From assembly GCF_003584565.2 (NCBI RefSeq), contig NZ_CP031010.1, forward strand, positions 186,001 to 250,000: a DNA stretch of 64,000 bases, given 5' to 3'. Source of the DNA: Alteromonas sp. RKMC-009 (GTDB lineage Bacteria; Pseudomonadota; Gammaproteobacteria; Enterobacterales; Alteromonadaceae). The translations under genes were made by a program, and so were the position numbers. The notes beneath the pieces were generated by a model. That model saw nothing but the letters and a program-made list of their open reading frames with translations, was not told the origin of the DNA and did no database searches. Position 1 is the first letter of the stretch. Every line of letters begins with the position of its first letter. This document shows positions 9,161 through 18,728 of the stretch, piece after piece.

Positions 9161-9955
9161 TTACCAGGCAATGGCCCCTGCATCAATGGAAAAATCTGCG
9201 CCGGTGACAAAGCTGGCTTCGTCACTGGCAAGATAGGTGGCGCACCAGGCAATGTCTTCCGGCTTGCCTAAGCGGCCCAGCATGTTTTTTGCCATGACAT
9301 TACTGAGGAACTCTTCATCGTCAATCACCGGAGCTGTGGCGCCGGTTACAATGAGCCCGGGTGATATAGTATTTGCCCGAACACCATGAGGCCCACCTTC
9401 CATCGCCAGTTGGCGGGTCATTGCCAACACACCTCCTTTGCCCGCACAGTGAGCCAGTGCGGCAGAGCCTTTTAATGCCTGGTAAGCGTTGGCCGAAGCA
9501 AAATTAATCACAGAACCGGATCCGGATGCTTTCAGATGTGGCCAGAATGCCCGGGTGACCAGATATACCGAGTCCAACTCTGCTTTTAAGGTTAACTGCC
9601 AGTCGGCATAGGTCATGTCTTCTATCCATTTAAACACGGCGGTGGCCGCCGCATTAACGATGATATTTAGGGAGCCGGTTAGCGTCGTCACTCTTTCACG
9701 CAAATTGGTGATGTCATCTTCATCGGTGAGGTCAGCGGCACAGGCGAACTGCAAAGACAGACCTTGTGACTGCGCTTCTTCTACCGTGCGCAGCGCCGCT
9801 TCTTCATTAATATCAGTGCCAATGACCGTCGCGCCCTGTCTGGCGAACATGAGAGCGCAACCTTTACCGATGCCGTCACCGATACCTGTGACCAGTGCGG
9901 TTTTCCCTGCCAGACGGCCGTTTTGTTCTGAAACCCTGTTACTTTCGCTTTGCAT
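9161..9955 (-). CDS. SDR family oxidoreductase with His in place of the catalytic Tyr
   Basis: A 264-aa short-chain dehydrogenase with TGIGDGIG near residue 19 and a family-type C-terminus (GADFSIDAG). The usual active-site YxxxK reads HCAGK, so the catalytic tyrosine position is histidine. An HxxxK form appears in some SDR subfamilies, so this need not mean loss of function. AGAGGA precedes the ATG. Divergent from the cupin gene, with a NodD-type box between them, so it probably belongs to the LysR regulon and acts on the aromatic substrate. Confidence 0.9.
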   Translation of the reverse strand: MQSESNRVSEQNGRLAGKTALVTGIGDGIGKGCALMFARQGATVIGTDINEEAALRTVEEAQSQGLSLQFACAADLTDEDDITNLRERVTTLTGSLNIIVNAAATAVFKWIEDMTYADWQLTLKAELDSVYLVTRAFWPHLKASGSGSVINFASANAYQALKGSAALAHCAGKGGVLAMTRQLAMEGGPHGVRANTISPGLIVTGATAPVIDDEEFLSNVMAKNMLGRLGKPEDIAWCATYLASDEASFVTGADFSIDAGAIAW

Positions 9956-10110
9956 ATTCTTTCCTCTGAATTATTTGAATTAAGTGTAAAAAATGTTGCG
10001 AAAGTTTGAAAATTTGCGTTACTGATGAGCCGAATCCCCCGCACAGATAGTGTGTTGTTACGGGCAAGCCGCGAAGCTGTTGTGAATCATTTGTTATTGG
10101 AATGTGTGCT

Positions 10111-10125
10111 ATCGGCATAACCGAT
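10111..10125. promoter_or_regulatory. NodD-type LysR box 1 (ATC-N9-GAT)
   Basis: ATCGGCATAACCGAT: perfect arms ATCGG/CCGAT and the ATC-N9-GAT spacing bound by NodD/NahR-type LysR regulators. It lies between the divergent SDR (9955) and cupin (10193) genes and shares CTATCnGnnTnACCGAT with the box at 16529. Confidence 0.6.
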
Positions 10126-10192
10126 TTGTGCGCACAGAGCCTGTCAGTACACTTTGAGTCATAACATGAACATGCTCAAAGAAAGGTAAACG

Positions 10193-10684
10193 ATGGGACG
10201 ACTTAAAGATGTACGCCGTGTGGTAACGGGGCACGATGAGAATGGCAGATCGATTTTCAAAGACGATCAGGCTTTTGAAACAAAATTAATTCCCAGCGGT
10301 GATGCGGAGTTTGCACTTGTCTGGACAGCGCCTGATTTGCCGGTGGAAAACAATGATGAAACCGACGGTCGTTACCGTGATGCCGGACTCACATTGAACG
10401 GCGGTTCTGTGATCCGTGTGGTGGACATGCTGCCGCAATCGGCGTCGCCTTTTCACCGCACCAACAGTCTGGACTACGGCATTGTGCTGCAGGGCCAGCT
10501 GGAACTGGAGCTGGACGATGGCAACAAAACTCTGCTTCATGCCGGTGACATCGTAGTGCAACGGGGCACTATCCATCTTTGGCGGAATCCGTCTGAGAAC
10601 GAAGTATGCCGTATTGTTTTTGTACTTACAGAAGCAACGCCGGTAGAAATTAACGGTGAACCTCTGCCGGAAGTTCACCCTTAA
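10193..10684 (+). CDS. Cupin domain protein
   Basis: A 163-aa cytosolic protein with one RmlC-type cupin barrel in the C-terminal two thirds. Motif 1 is SPFHRTNSLDYGIVLQGQ, with the motif-1 metal site reduced to one His. Motif 2 is HAGDIVVQRGTIHLWRN. A short N-terminal part (DVRRVVTGHDENGRS) resembles the lead strand of small catabolic cupins. AAAGG precedes the ATG. First gene of an operon with a large FAD oxidoreductase 13 bp downstream. It could be a dioxygenase-like, isomerase-like or ligand-binding cupin. Confidence 0.85.
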   Translation: MGRLKDVRRVVTGHDENGRSIFKDDQAFETKLIPSGDAEFALVWTAPDLPVENNDETDGRYRDAGLTLNGGSVIRVVDMLPQSASPFHRTNSLDYGIVLQGQLELELDDGNKTLLHAGDIVVQRGTIHLWRNPSENEVCRIVFVLTEATPVEINGEPLPEVHP

Positions 10685-10697
10685 CAGGAAGTAAAAA

Positions 10698-12551
10698 ATG
10701 GCTGATTTTGATGTAATCGCAATGGGCGCAGGCCATAACAGTCTGACAACGTGCGGATATCTGGCAAAAGCCGGAAAGAAAGTACTGCTGCTGGAGCGCC
10801 ATGACTACGCCGGTGGCGGTGCAGCCACACAGCAAATCCTGACCCCGGGTTACCACCACGATCTGCACTCCAGCGTGCATATCATGATTCAGGCGAATCC
10901 GCTTATTACCAACGATGAACTGGATTTGTTCAAAAAGTACGGCATGGATTACAAATATTCAGACGTACCTCACGCCACTATTTTTGCCGACCAGTCTGCA
11001 CTGATGACCTACAAAGATCTGGATAAAACCTGCGAAGGCATGGCGAAAATTTCTCAGCGCGACGCTGACGCGTACCGTCGTTTCGTGGAACTCGGCCAGA
11101 GCATGCTGCCAATGATCATGCCCGGTATGTATAAGCCTCAGCCTCCCCTTGGCGCGCTGATGGCTATGCTGGACAGCAGTGAAGAAGGCCGTGTGATGAT
11201 GGACATGATGCAACGCAGCAGCATGGATATCATTAACACCTGGTTTACCCACGACAAAATCAAAATGCACATTGCCCGTGCGGTGTCTGAAAACCTGCAG
11301 TTGCCTGATGAGCTGGGCACTGGCATGGGTACGGTGATGTTTACGGCGCTTATGCATACCTACGGTGTGGCGCAACCCTGGGGCGGTTCCGGGAAGCTGT
11401 CTGAATCTATGGTCCGTGCCATTGAAGCCACCGGCGGTGAAATTCGTTATAACAGCGAAATCAGGCGCATCCTGGTGTCAGGCGGTAAAGCCAAAGGCGT
11501 TGAACTGACCACCGGCGAGAAAATCATGGCACGTGACGCCGTTATCGGTTCCATGCATCCCCATAAAATCCGCCAGTTTGTTGATGGTGTATCTGAACCT
11601 GTACTCAAGCGTGCTGAAAATGCCAGTCTGGCTGCGTTCAGTTTGTTTGTTTCTCACTACGATCTTCGTGAACCCGTGCAATTCCGGACTTCAGAAAAAG
11701 ACGTGGAAAAAGCCATCATGCTTACCCTTTGTCAGCATGAATCCATGGCGGATATGCAGCGTGACTTCGATGCCCTTAAGCGGGGTGAACTCACCGACAT
11801 GATGTTCTCTGCCGGTAATGATGAATCTAAAACCGATCCTACCCGTGTGCCCAAAGGGGCCGGTATGTGGCACAGCACCGGTTTTGCGCCGTTCAATCTG
11901 CTTGAAGGTGGCAGCAGCCGCTGGGATGACATTCGTGAAGCTTACGGTGAAGAACGCCAGAAGCAACAGGGCAAGTTTGTGTCGAACCTCAACAGCGACA
12001 ATATCATCGCTCATAAATTCTATACGCCACTGGACCTGGAGCGTAATTCTCCGAACTCCATGGTGGAAGGTGATGTGCACGGGGTTGCACCGTATTTCTA
12101 TCAAAGTGTGGGGCACCGTCCTACGCCGGATCTCGGTCAGTTTAAGGTGCCGGGTATCGATTCACTTTATCTGGTTGGTCCGTCAATGCCGCCTGCCGGT
12201 GGTGTGGTGGGGGCGGGTCGCGCCGCTGCCATGGTGATGTTTGAAGATCTGGGCATGGATTTCGACAGCACGTTCCAGACCGGCGAAAGCAAATCCAAAA
12301 ATACCGTGAAGGCCAGAACACAGGCGCCGGATGACGGTGCAGTGCGACTGTTCGACGAAAACGATGCTGAACTGATGACAGTTGACAGCATTGATACACA
12401 AGATGATGAGCTGGTGGTACGGGGCAAAACCTTCGGCACCATGCCACTGACTGCCCGTCTGGGGCCCGGAGACTTACGCAGAGCCGCGAAGATGGCGCTG
12501 TCTCCGGCGAAGTTCATGACAATCGTAAAAATGCTGTTCAGCAAAGATTAA
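10698..12551 (+). CDS. Phytoene desaturase/PYROXD2-like FAD oxidoreductase
   Basis: A 617-aa flavoprotein. The N-terminal dinucleotide motif GAGHNSLTTCGYLAKAGKKV and the C-terminal FAD contact region (LVGPSMPPAGGVVGAGRAAA, about residues 493-512) match the phytoene-dehydrogenase-like amine oxidase fold. About 85 extra C-terminal residues of mixed character follow the FAD domain. It probably desaturates or oxidises a ring substrate. AGGAAG precedes the ATG. It lies between the cupin and MFS genes, apparently co-transcribed, under a possible LysR box. Confidence 0.85.
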   Translation: MADFDVIAMGAGHNSLTTCGYLAKAGKKVLLLERHDYAGGGAATQQILTPGYHHDLHSSVHIMIQANPLITNDELDLFKKYGMDYKYSDVPHATIFADQSALMTYKDLDKTCEGMAKISQRDADAYRRFVELGQSMLPMIMPGMYKPQPPLGALMAMLDSSEEGRVMMDMMQRSSMDIINTWFTHDKIKMHIARAVSENLQLPDELGTGMGTVMFTALMHTYGVAQPWGGSGKLSESMVRAIEATGGEIRYNSEIRRILVSGGKAKGVELTTGEKIMARDAVIGSMHPHKIRQFVDGVSEPVLKRAENASLAAFSLFVSHYDLREPVQFRTSEKDVEKAIMLTLCQHESMADMQRDFDALKRGELTDMMFSAGNDESKTDPTRVPKGAGMWHSTGFAPFNLLEGGSSRWDDIREAYGEERQKQQGKFVSNLNSDNIIAHKFYTPLDLERNSPNSMVEGDVHGVAPYFYQSVGHRPTPDLGQFKVPGIDSLYLVGPSMPPAGGVVGAGRAAAMVMFEDLGMDFDSTFQTGESKSKNTVKARTQAPDDGAVRLFDENDAELMTVDSIDTQDDELVVRGKTFGTMPLTARLGPGDLRRAAKMALSPAKFMTIVKMLFSKD

Positions 12552-12594
12552 ACAATAACAACTCTACTACGGAAAGGCTCCGGGAGGACGCAAC

Positions 12595-13818
12595 ATGGTT
12601 ACCAGAAAGGCAGGTACGATACAGGGAATTATTCTGATACTTCCTATTACACTCACAGTGATGGGGGCCGTGTTGTTAGCGCCAATCATGCCATTGCTTA
12701 TGCAGGCCTTCGGGCATATTGAGCATGCAGATTACCTGGTGCCTATTCTTATCTCCATCCCGGCTTTGTGTATTGCTCTCGGTGCGCCGCTGGCCGGCTG
12801 GATGGCAGACAGAGTAGGGCGCAGAAAGCTGCTCATCGGAGCAATTGGCTTATATTCAGTATGTGGTGTGTTGCCTCTGTTTATCACCACCTATCCGCCA
12901 TTGTTATTATCTCGCATTGGTGTTGGCCTGTGTGAAGCGGTCATTATCACCTGCAGTACAACGCTTATTGGTGATTACTTTTCCGGAGCACAGCGGGACA
13001 AATGGTTAGGCAGTCAGGCGGCACTGGCGTCACTGACGGCTATGCTACTGTTTCCTGTTGCGGGATGGTTGGGTCAGCAGTACGGCTGGCAGGGACCGTT
13101 TGCCATCTACGGTTTAGCGTTCCTGTTTATGATCGGCGTGATTGTATTCACATGGGATGTGACCAAGCAGGAAGCGGCAGAGACCGAAGTCGCGGCAACG
13201 CCGGCACAGGCAGATATGCCCGGTGCGCAGTTCCCCTGGGCACACATGGTTAAAGTGTGCTTCTTTACGCTGGTGGGCGGTGTGATGTTCTACATCCTTC
13301 AGTTCCAGTTAAGCAGTGCACTGGCGACGTTTGATATCCAGGATACCGGACAGGCTGGTCTGATGCTGGCGGTGGCAAGTATTGGGGTACCGGCCGGTGC
13401 GATTGCTTACCGCTATATTCACAAACTGCTCAATACACAAAAACTCATTCTGCTGGAGTTTGCGATTCTGGCGCTGGGCTTCTTTGGTATGTCGCAGGCT
13501 GATACTCCGTTAATGCTAATCATCACCGGCTCTATCAATCAGTTCGGTGCCGGCATGGTGCTGCCTACCATGCTAACCTGGGCGGTATCTCCTCTGGTAT
13601 TCAGCTTCCGTGGCCGGGGTACCGGGATCTGGCAATCAACCTTTGCTATCGGACAATTTGTGTCTACCGTCAGCTTCTCCTTTGTGTTGCAGCAGGTGGG
13701 CGGTAATAACTTTCAGGGCGCATTTATGGTGTTCTCTGTAGTGGCGGCCGCCATGTGTGTAATGACACTGTTGCTCATAAAGCCTGTACGCCCTGTGAAT
13801 ACGGCGATGGCACTTTAG
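12595..13818 (+). CDS. MFS transporter
   Basis: A 407-aa inner-membrane carrier with about 12 hydrophobic segments and the family's loop 2-3 motif GWMADRVGRRK near residue 75. GGGAGG lies before the ATG. It is a paralogue of the MFS at 58756 (shared pattern QGI..L...LGP/AVLL.PI and LVP.L...PALC.AL), which sits beside the second glycoside module, suggesting related substrates. Last gene of the cupin operon, followed by a terminator. Probably imports the aromatic compound or an intermediate. Confidence 0.93.
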   Translation: MVTRKAGTIQGIILILPITLTVMGAVLLAPIMPLLMQAFGHIEHADYLVPILISIPALCIALGAPLAGWMADRVGRRKLLIGAIGLYSVCGVLPLFITTYPPLLLSRIGVGLCEAVIITCSTTLIGDYFSGAQRDKWLGSQAALASLTAMLLFPVAGWLGQQYGWQGPFAIYGLAFLFMIGVIVFTWDVTKQEAAETEVAATPAQADMPGAQFPWAHMVKVCFFTLVGGVMFYILQFQLSSALATFDIQDTGQAGLMLAVASIGVPAGAIAYRYIHKLLNTQKLILLEFAILALGFFGMSQADTPLMLIITGSINQFGAGMVLPTMLTWAVSPLVFSFRGRGTGIWQSTFAIGQFVSTVSFSFVLQQVGGNNFQGAFMVFSVVAAAMCVMTLLLIKPVRPVNTAMAL

Positions 13819-13863
13819 AACAGTCGTCAGCGGCTCTTCGAAGATCCGCTCACTGAAAAGACG

Positions 13864-13900
13864 AAAAACCCCGCTACAGACTTTCTGTCGCGGGGTTTTT
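13864..13900. terminator. Bidirectional terminator
   Basis: AAAAACCCCGC..ACAGA pairs with TCTGT..GCGGGGTTTTT with one internal mismatch. It lies between the convergent MFS and SDR genes. Confidence 0.9.
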
Positions 13901-13966
13901 AATTAGCTTCTGAATCATTGGAAATGATTATGGTGAGACTACACCGGTATTTCCGGCAGGTAACAC

Positions 13967-14719
13967 TTAACAATCTGAGATCAGTGTTCCCCCGTCTACC
14001 ACAATATCCTGACCTGTTGTAAAGCCACCGGCTGCACTGGCCAGATAAAGTGCGGTAGCGGCGATTTCATCTGTTGAGCCAAGGCGGTTAAGTGGCGTTT
14101 GTTGCATACGTTTCGTCATAAACGCAGCGTCCGCCTGCAGATGTTTTGATAATGGCGTATCAATAAGACCGGGGCAAATACAATTGGCAGTAATGCCATA
14201 TTTGCCTTGTTGCACCGCGTAGTTGCGGGCAAGCTGAGACAGTCCGGCCTTCGTGACCGAATACAGCCCCAAGGCCGATGTGCCCCGTTTGCCCGCAATA
14301 CTGCCTACGTAAATTAACCGTCCGTCACCCCGCTGCTGCATGCCTTTAACTGCGGCAGCAGACAGTAACTGGGCTGACAGCAGATTAATTCTCATGGTAC
14401 GCAACCAGTCGGCCTCAGCGCAGTCGTCCATGCTTCCCACATGACCTTCAATGCCTGCGGTGTGAATAACAATGTCTACCGGCGCATTCTGAATATGCTG
14501 GATGAGCGCATCAGCACCGCCTTCAGCACTGAAATCCGCAGGAATATACACTGTACCGGGCGGAGTTTCCCGGAAGCTGTGCTCACGGTCAGCCAGAATA
14601 AGCTTTGCACCAGCCTCCAGAAAAAGACGGGCAATGGCACTGCCAATCCCGCCCAGTGCACCTGTCACCACTACGCGTTTGTTCTCAACGCTGAACAAGG
14701 AAGCGACATTAGCGGTCAT
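13967..14719 (-). CDS. SDR family oxidoreductase
   Basis: A 250-aa short-chain dehydrogenase with TGALGGIG at about 18-25, HTAG in place of NNAG, catalytic YSVTK near residue 156 and the C-terminal TGQDIVVDGGT. Its ATG overlaps the stop of the upstream fumarylacetoacetase-like gene by 4 bp (ATGA), indicating translational coupling. Third gene of the SDR/FAH/SDR operon. Confidence 0.92.
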   Translation of the reverse strand: MTANVASLFSVENKRVVVTGALGGIGSAIARLFLEAGAKLILADREHSFRETPPGTVYIPADFSAEGGADALIQHIQNAPVDIVIHTAGIEGHVGSMDDCAEADWLRTMRINLLSAQLLSAAAVKGMQQRGDGRLIYVGSIAGKRGTSALGLYSVTKAGLSQLARNYAVQQGKYGITANCICPGLIDTPLSKHLQADAAFMTKRMQQTPLNRLGSTDEIAATALYLASAAGGFTTGQDIVVDGGTLISDC

Positions 14720-15693
14720 GGTTTTACCATGATGTGGTCAATTTTGCCGAATACGCTCTGACCCAGGTGATCTTTCACGTCGAAGCTGAGGGATTCACCG
14801 TATTTTAGAAAATCGGTTTTCACTTCACCGTATTCCAGAATGTCCAGTGCACGGCGCTCTGCCAGACAGGCAGAACCTGTTTCTTTCCAGTCTTTACTGG
14901 AAACAGTGCCTGAACCTAAAATCATTCCGGCTTTGATGTTTCGGTTGTACGTGATGTGCTGAAGGATTTGCCCGAAAGAAAAGTCCATTTCGCCGCCATT
15001 AGGGTGACCAAACCATTCCCCGTTCCGGCTCACTTCCATGTTCAGGTGCACACGTCCGTCTTTCCAGGCATCCCCCAGTTCATCCGGGGTAACCGCTACC
15101 GGTGCAAACACGGTTGCTGGCTTTGCCAGTATAAAGCCAAAGCCCATTTGTAATTCACGGAAAAGATGCTTACGCATGCTCATGTCATTTAAAATGGTGA
15201 TCAGTCTTACCTTGTCCAGCGCTTCAGAGGCTGACGCCCCCATTGGAATATCGCCGGTAATCACCGCAAATTCCCCTTCAAAATCGGCATTATCTTCTTC
15301 AGAAGGGAATGCATAATCTTCATGGGGCCCCATAAAGTCATCGCTCTGACGCTGAATAAGAATAGGGATGTTTGGATCTTTCTTCACATCCAGGTCGAAG
15401 GCCTTTTCCATAATGTTGCCATGGTTTAAAAATGCCGAAGCATCAATGAACTGGTGGCAGCGGGGCAGGGGCGCCATAGCCTCCTGAGGATTAAACGTGA
15501 ATGCGCCTGAAACCGTATTGTCATTAAGCTTGTCGTAAATGGCGGTGAGATCAGCAAGCACCGCGTCCCAGTTTTCCAGTGCCAGCTGCATGGTTTTAGC
15601 AATATGGGAAACGTCTGCTGCCCGGGTTAAATCACGGGATACCACTAAAAGGGTTCCGTCGCGGGTGCCGTTTTTCAGTGTTGCCAGTTTCAT
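14716..15693 (-). CDS. Fumarylacetoacetate hydrolase family protein
   Basis: A 325-aa protein with the layout of bacterial fumarylacetoacetases. The N-terminal domain begins MKLATLKNGTRDGTLLVVS. The catalytic domain has the acidic metal-site region FEGEFAVITGD, LNDMSMR, the FGFILAKP stretch and GSGTVSSKDW. It would hydrolyse the C-C bond of a 1,3-diketo acid at the end of a gentisate- or homogentisate-like ring-cleavage pathway. Start at 15693 is preferred over 15750 because AAGGAG lies just upstream and family members begin here. The flanking SDRs are co-transcribed. Confidence 0.92.
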   Translation of the reverse strand: MKLATLKNGTRDGTLLVVSRDLTRAADVSHIAKTMQLALENWDAVLADLTAIYDKLNDNTVSGAFTFNPQEAMAPLPRCHQFIDASAFLNHGNIMEKAFDLDVKKDPNIPILIQRQSDDFMGPHEDYAFPSEEDNADFEGEFAVITGDIPMGASASEALDKVRLITILNDMSMRKHLFRELQMGFGFILAKPATVFAPVAVTPDELGDAWKDGRVHLNMEVSRNGEWFGHPNGGEMDFSFGQILQHITYNRNIKAGMILGSGTVSSKDWKETGSACLAERRALDILEYGEVKTDFLKYGESLSFDVKDHLGQSVFGKIDHIMVKP

Positions 15694-15703
15694 AGCCTTC
15701 TCC

Positions 15704-16447
15704 TTAAAAGTTAACGCCGCCGTCGCAGTTGATGGTTTGCCCGGTAACAAAGCCGCATTCTTCCGATGTCAGGAACAATAATGCGCCGGTTAAATCCTGA
15801 GGCTCTTCGGTTTGCTTAATCAGTTGCAGGTTATTTTTCACGTTGTCGAATAACTGCGGGGGTAAGTTTTTTGCCGATTCCGGCGTACGGGTAAGTCCGG
15901 GGGAAAGGGCATTGACTCTGACACCTGAAGAACTGAATTCCGCTGCCAGTGCGCGTGTCAGACCAATCCCCGCCATCTTGGTTGTCACATACGCCGAAAA
16001 CCCGGGCATAGCCGTGCCGGTGGTGCTGGAAGCGATTTGAACGATGCGTCCGTAACCCCGTTCAGCCATGCCCATACCGAAGGTTTTGCCCAGAATGAAT
16101 GCCGCTTCTACGTTAATGGCTTCAAATTTTCGGAAGGTGGCTAAATCAAGTTCCGCCAGGGGTATTACCGGCATAAAAGCGGCGTTATTAACCAGAATGT
16201 CTACCTGACCGAATTCATTCAGCACGTTATCAGCAAACTGCGAGACCTGTTCTGCGTCTGACAAATCAACAATTTCACTGTAAGCCCGCTGACCGGTGGC
16301 ACGAATCTCTGCTATCACGCCGGATGCATCCTGAATGTCGGCTATGGCGATATCGCATCCCCGTGATGCCAGAGCGAGAGCGAATTCCCGCCCTAATGCA
16401 CCGGCTGCGCCGGTAATTACTGCTATTTTGCCTTGATGTCCCGGCAT
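15704..16447 (-). CDS. SDR family oxidoreductase
   Basis: A 247-aa short-chain dehydrogenase with TGAAGALG, NNAAF, the catalytic YVTTK and C-terminal TGQTINCDGGVNF. The start at 16447 (MPGHQGKIAVITG) is chosen because CGGAG lies upstream and the longer frame has an unrelated 84-residue N-terminus. First gene of the SDR/FAH/SDR operon, with the NodD-type box at 16529 about 80 bp upstream. Confidence 0.92.
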   Translation of the reverse strand: MPGHQGKIAVITGAAGALGREFALALASRGCDIAIADIQDASGVIAEIRATGQRAYSEIVDLSDAEQVSQFADNVLNEFGQVDILVNNAAFMPVIPLAELDLATFRKFEAINVEAAFILGKTFGMGMAERGYGRIVQIASSTTGTAMPGFSAYVTTKMAGIGLTRALAAEFSSSGVRVNALSPGLTRTPESAKNLPPQLFDNVKNNLQLIKQTEEPQDLTGALLFLTSEECGFVTGQTINCDGGVNF

Positions 16448-16522
16448 AGTTTTTTCTCCGCAATGAGTTGTGAAGAAAGTGTAACAGCGGGGCTTTTGAG
16501 GGAATATTTGATTTGGTAAACA

Positions 16523-16549
16523 GCGACTATCTGTTTTACCGATAGTCGC
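16523..16549. promoter_or_regulatory. NodD-type LysR box 2 inside a perfect inverted repeat
   Basis: Nine-base perfect arms GCGACTATC and GATAGTCGC surround a 9-nt centre, so ATC-N9-GAT is present at 16529-16543. It is positioned between the LysR stop and the SDR/FAH/SDR operon start. It could also act as a weak terminator for LysR, but there is no T run. Confidence 0.65.
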
Positions 16550-16568
16550 CGTGAAGCTTGTATTGTGG

Positions 16569-17483
16569 TCAGCCGAAGGTTTCGCGGGCTGTAGTAATAA
16601 TTTGCTCACGTAACCATACCAGTGCCGGGTCATGATCGCGGTATTTGTGCCATTGCAATGCCCAGGCGATTTCCGGCAGTGGTTTGGGTAGCGGCACAAT
16701 TTTTATCGGGATGAGTTTTTGCCAGTGCTCTGCGAGATGCTGGTAAACCGTGGCAATTCTGCCGGTGCCGGGCAAAAACTGGGGAATGGCGTTAAAGGTC
16801 GAAGTAATAATTTCCACATTAGGTTCAACCCGCCACTGATCTTTCATCAGTACCTGGTCCTGGCTGGTTACCCGGCTGGTACCAAATTTTACTGTAACGT
16901 GTCCCAGGTTCAGGAACTCATCCATGGTCATGTTACTGTGCACGGCATCGTTCTGTGCGCAGGCGATACTGACAAATTTCTCTGAAAACAGTTCTACTGA
17001 AGGGTGATGATCAACCTTTACCGACGTGGGCATGATCATAAAATCCACTTCTGCACGGTCGAGCATTTCCCCGGGCTTATTGGTGGGGATGAAAAATTCA
17101 AACTGGATTTCCGGCGCCAGGGTATTGATATGCTTGGCTACTGCTGTGAGTAGCACTGTACTGCTGTAATCGCCAGCCAGAAATTTAAACTTCCGGTTAC
17201 AGGTAAACGGGTCGAATTCAATGCCCCGTTCTACCGTTGCCTGAATTTGCAACAGAATATTGTGAACCGGTTCGGCCAAGCTTTCTCCCAGCGGGGTAGG
17301 CTGCATTTTCGCACCCACCCGCACCAGTAGATCGTCATTGAAGAATTCCCGCAACCGCGCCAGAGCACCGCTGGTGGCAGGCTGACTCAAACAAATACGT
17401 TCAGCTGCCAGCGTAATACTGCGTTCGGTCAGCAAGGCATCCAGTGCTACCAGTAAATTGAGGTCGAGTCTGTTTAAACGCAT
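16569..17483 (-). CDS. LysR-family regulator of the NodD/NahR group
   Basis: A 304-aa activator with the N-terminal winged helix-turn-helix MRLNRLDLNLLVALDALLTE..AAERICLSQPATSGALARLR (residues 1-48), close in pattern to NodD and NahR, and a C-terminal effector-binding domain. NodD senses flavonoids and NahR senses salicylate, so an aromatic inducer is likely. It lies between the two minus-strand operons it probably controls. ATC-N9-GAT sites, the form bound by this group, occur at 10111, 16529 and 20082. Confidence 0.92.
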   Translation of the reverse strand: MRLNRLDLNLLVALDALLTERSITLAAERICLSQPATSGALARLREFFNDDLLVRVGAKMQPTPLGESLAEPVHNILLQIQATVERGIEFDPFTCNRKFKFLAGDYSSTVLLTAVAKHINTLAPEIQFEFFIPTNKPGEMLDRAEVDFMIMPTSVKVDHHPSVELFSEKFVSIACAQNDAVHSNMTMDEFLNLGHVTVKFGTSRVTSQDQVLMKDQWRVEPNVEIITSTFNAIPQFLPGTGRIATVYQHLAEHWQKLIPIKIVPLPKPLPEIAWALQWHKYRDHDPALVWLREQIITTARETFG

Positions 17484-17594
17484 GAGAAAACCTGCATGAA
17501 AGCCCTAAAGCACTAGTATCATTTTTTAACTATATGATTACAACAAAGAAAACATTATTTTACTTAAGGCTTTCGTATTACTAATAAGCAGGGG

Positions 17595-18728
17595 TTAAAT
17601 TGGCGCCATTAATGCGCTCATGGTCAACGCCATAACCTGAATATGCTCTACTTTTGAACCGCCGGTTTGCTCGATTTCACCGAGTCGGCGGGAGTTATTC
17701 ACAATCATACTGCAACGGGGCCAGCGGCGATTCTCGAAGCGGGTGAAGATCTCTTCTACCGTGCCACCTGATGCAATTTCATCGGCTATCACCACAGCAT
17801 CTTCATGGCCCATACCTGCACCCGACGCCAGATGGGGTGTTGTGGCATGAACTGCATCCCCCATCAGCAATATCCGGCCTTTAAACCAGGGACGGGGCAT
17901 GATCATCCCTTCCAGCGGGCGTGCCAGAATACTGGATGACTCAGAGAGTTCTGCTTTCACAGCTTCAATAACCGGTGCAGTAAAAGGCGCAATCAGGTTC
18001 TGCAGGTAAGGCAGCAGTTCGTCATCAGCGATGCGGGACTTTTGTGGCCGTTGTTCGGTGTAATTCAGGTACATGTGGGTGGATGATACCGGGGTAAAAC
18101 CAAGTTTACCGTTGCTTCCGTAAAACAATGCCGGACGTTCCAGACCGTGACGTTCCACCACCGCGCGCCACACCACCTGACCCGTATATTGAGGCACCGG
18201 TGCACCTTCAAAGTACTGTTCACGGGTTTTAGAAAACACACCATCTGCCGCGAGTACCATGTCAAACACATGCTCAGAGCCATCTGTCAGAATGGCTTTA
18301 ATGCCCTCTTCCTGCTCTGTCAGTGTTTCGTAGGTGCAGCCAAGGTGAACATGTACGCCACTTTGCTGCACTTTTTCAGCCAGAATACCGGCTAGTACCG
18401 GGCGCATGATGCCGCCACCGCCGGTAATACTTGAGCCGGGGACTGCAGGGGTAACAATTTGACGCAGGAATGTACCGTCTGCAGTGAGCATGTCGACGTT
18501 CTGGCAAATAGCACCGTGGCGGCGGAATTCGTCAATCAGGCCAATCTGCTCTATGGCCCGCAGCGACGGACCGCTTACTGTGATACCGGCACCGTCTGTT
18601 TTCCATTTTTCATCCAGCTCAACAAGGTGTACTTCTATTCCCTGTTTACTTAGCAGAATGGCTGTAGACATTCCGGTGAAGCCGCCACCGACAATTAGCA
18701 CTTTATTTACTGATGATGTCATGTTCAT
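17595..18728 (-). CDS. FAD-dependent aromatic-ring monooxygenase
   Basis: A 377-aa class A flavoprotein monooxygenase. The FAD-binding GGGFTGMSTAILLSKQG is near the N-terminus, and the GD motif GRILLMGDAVHATTPHLASG is at about residues 278-297, with AGMGHEDA following. Relatives hydroxylate phenolic acids (salicylate and 3-hydroxybenzoate hydroxylases) using NAD(P)H. Its ATG overlaps the Rieske gene stop by 4 bp. Third gene of the VOC/Rieske/monooxygenase operon. It probably prepares the ring for cleavage. Confidence 0.9.
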   Translation of the reverse strand: MNMTSSVNKVLIVGGGFTGMSTAILLSKQGIEVHLVELDEKWKTDGAGITVSGPSLRAIEQIGLIDEFRRHGAICQNVDMLTADGTFLRQIVTPAVPGSSITGGGGIMRPVLAGILAEKVQQSGVHVHLGCTYETLTEQEEGIKAILTDGSEHVFDMVLAADGVFSKTREQYFEGAPVPQYTGQVVWRAVVERHGLERPALFYGSNGKLGFTPVSSTHMYLNYTEQRPQKSRIADDELLPYLQNLIAPFTAPVIEAVKAELSESSSILARPLEGMIMPRPWFKGRILLMGDAVHATTPHLASGAGMGHEDAVVIADEIASGGTVEEIFTRFENRRWPRCSMIVNNSRRLGEIEQTGGSKVEHIQVMALTMSALMAPI

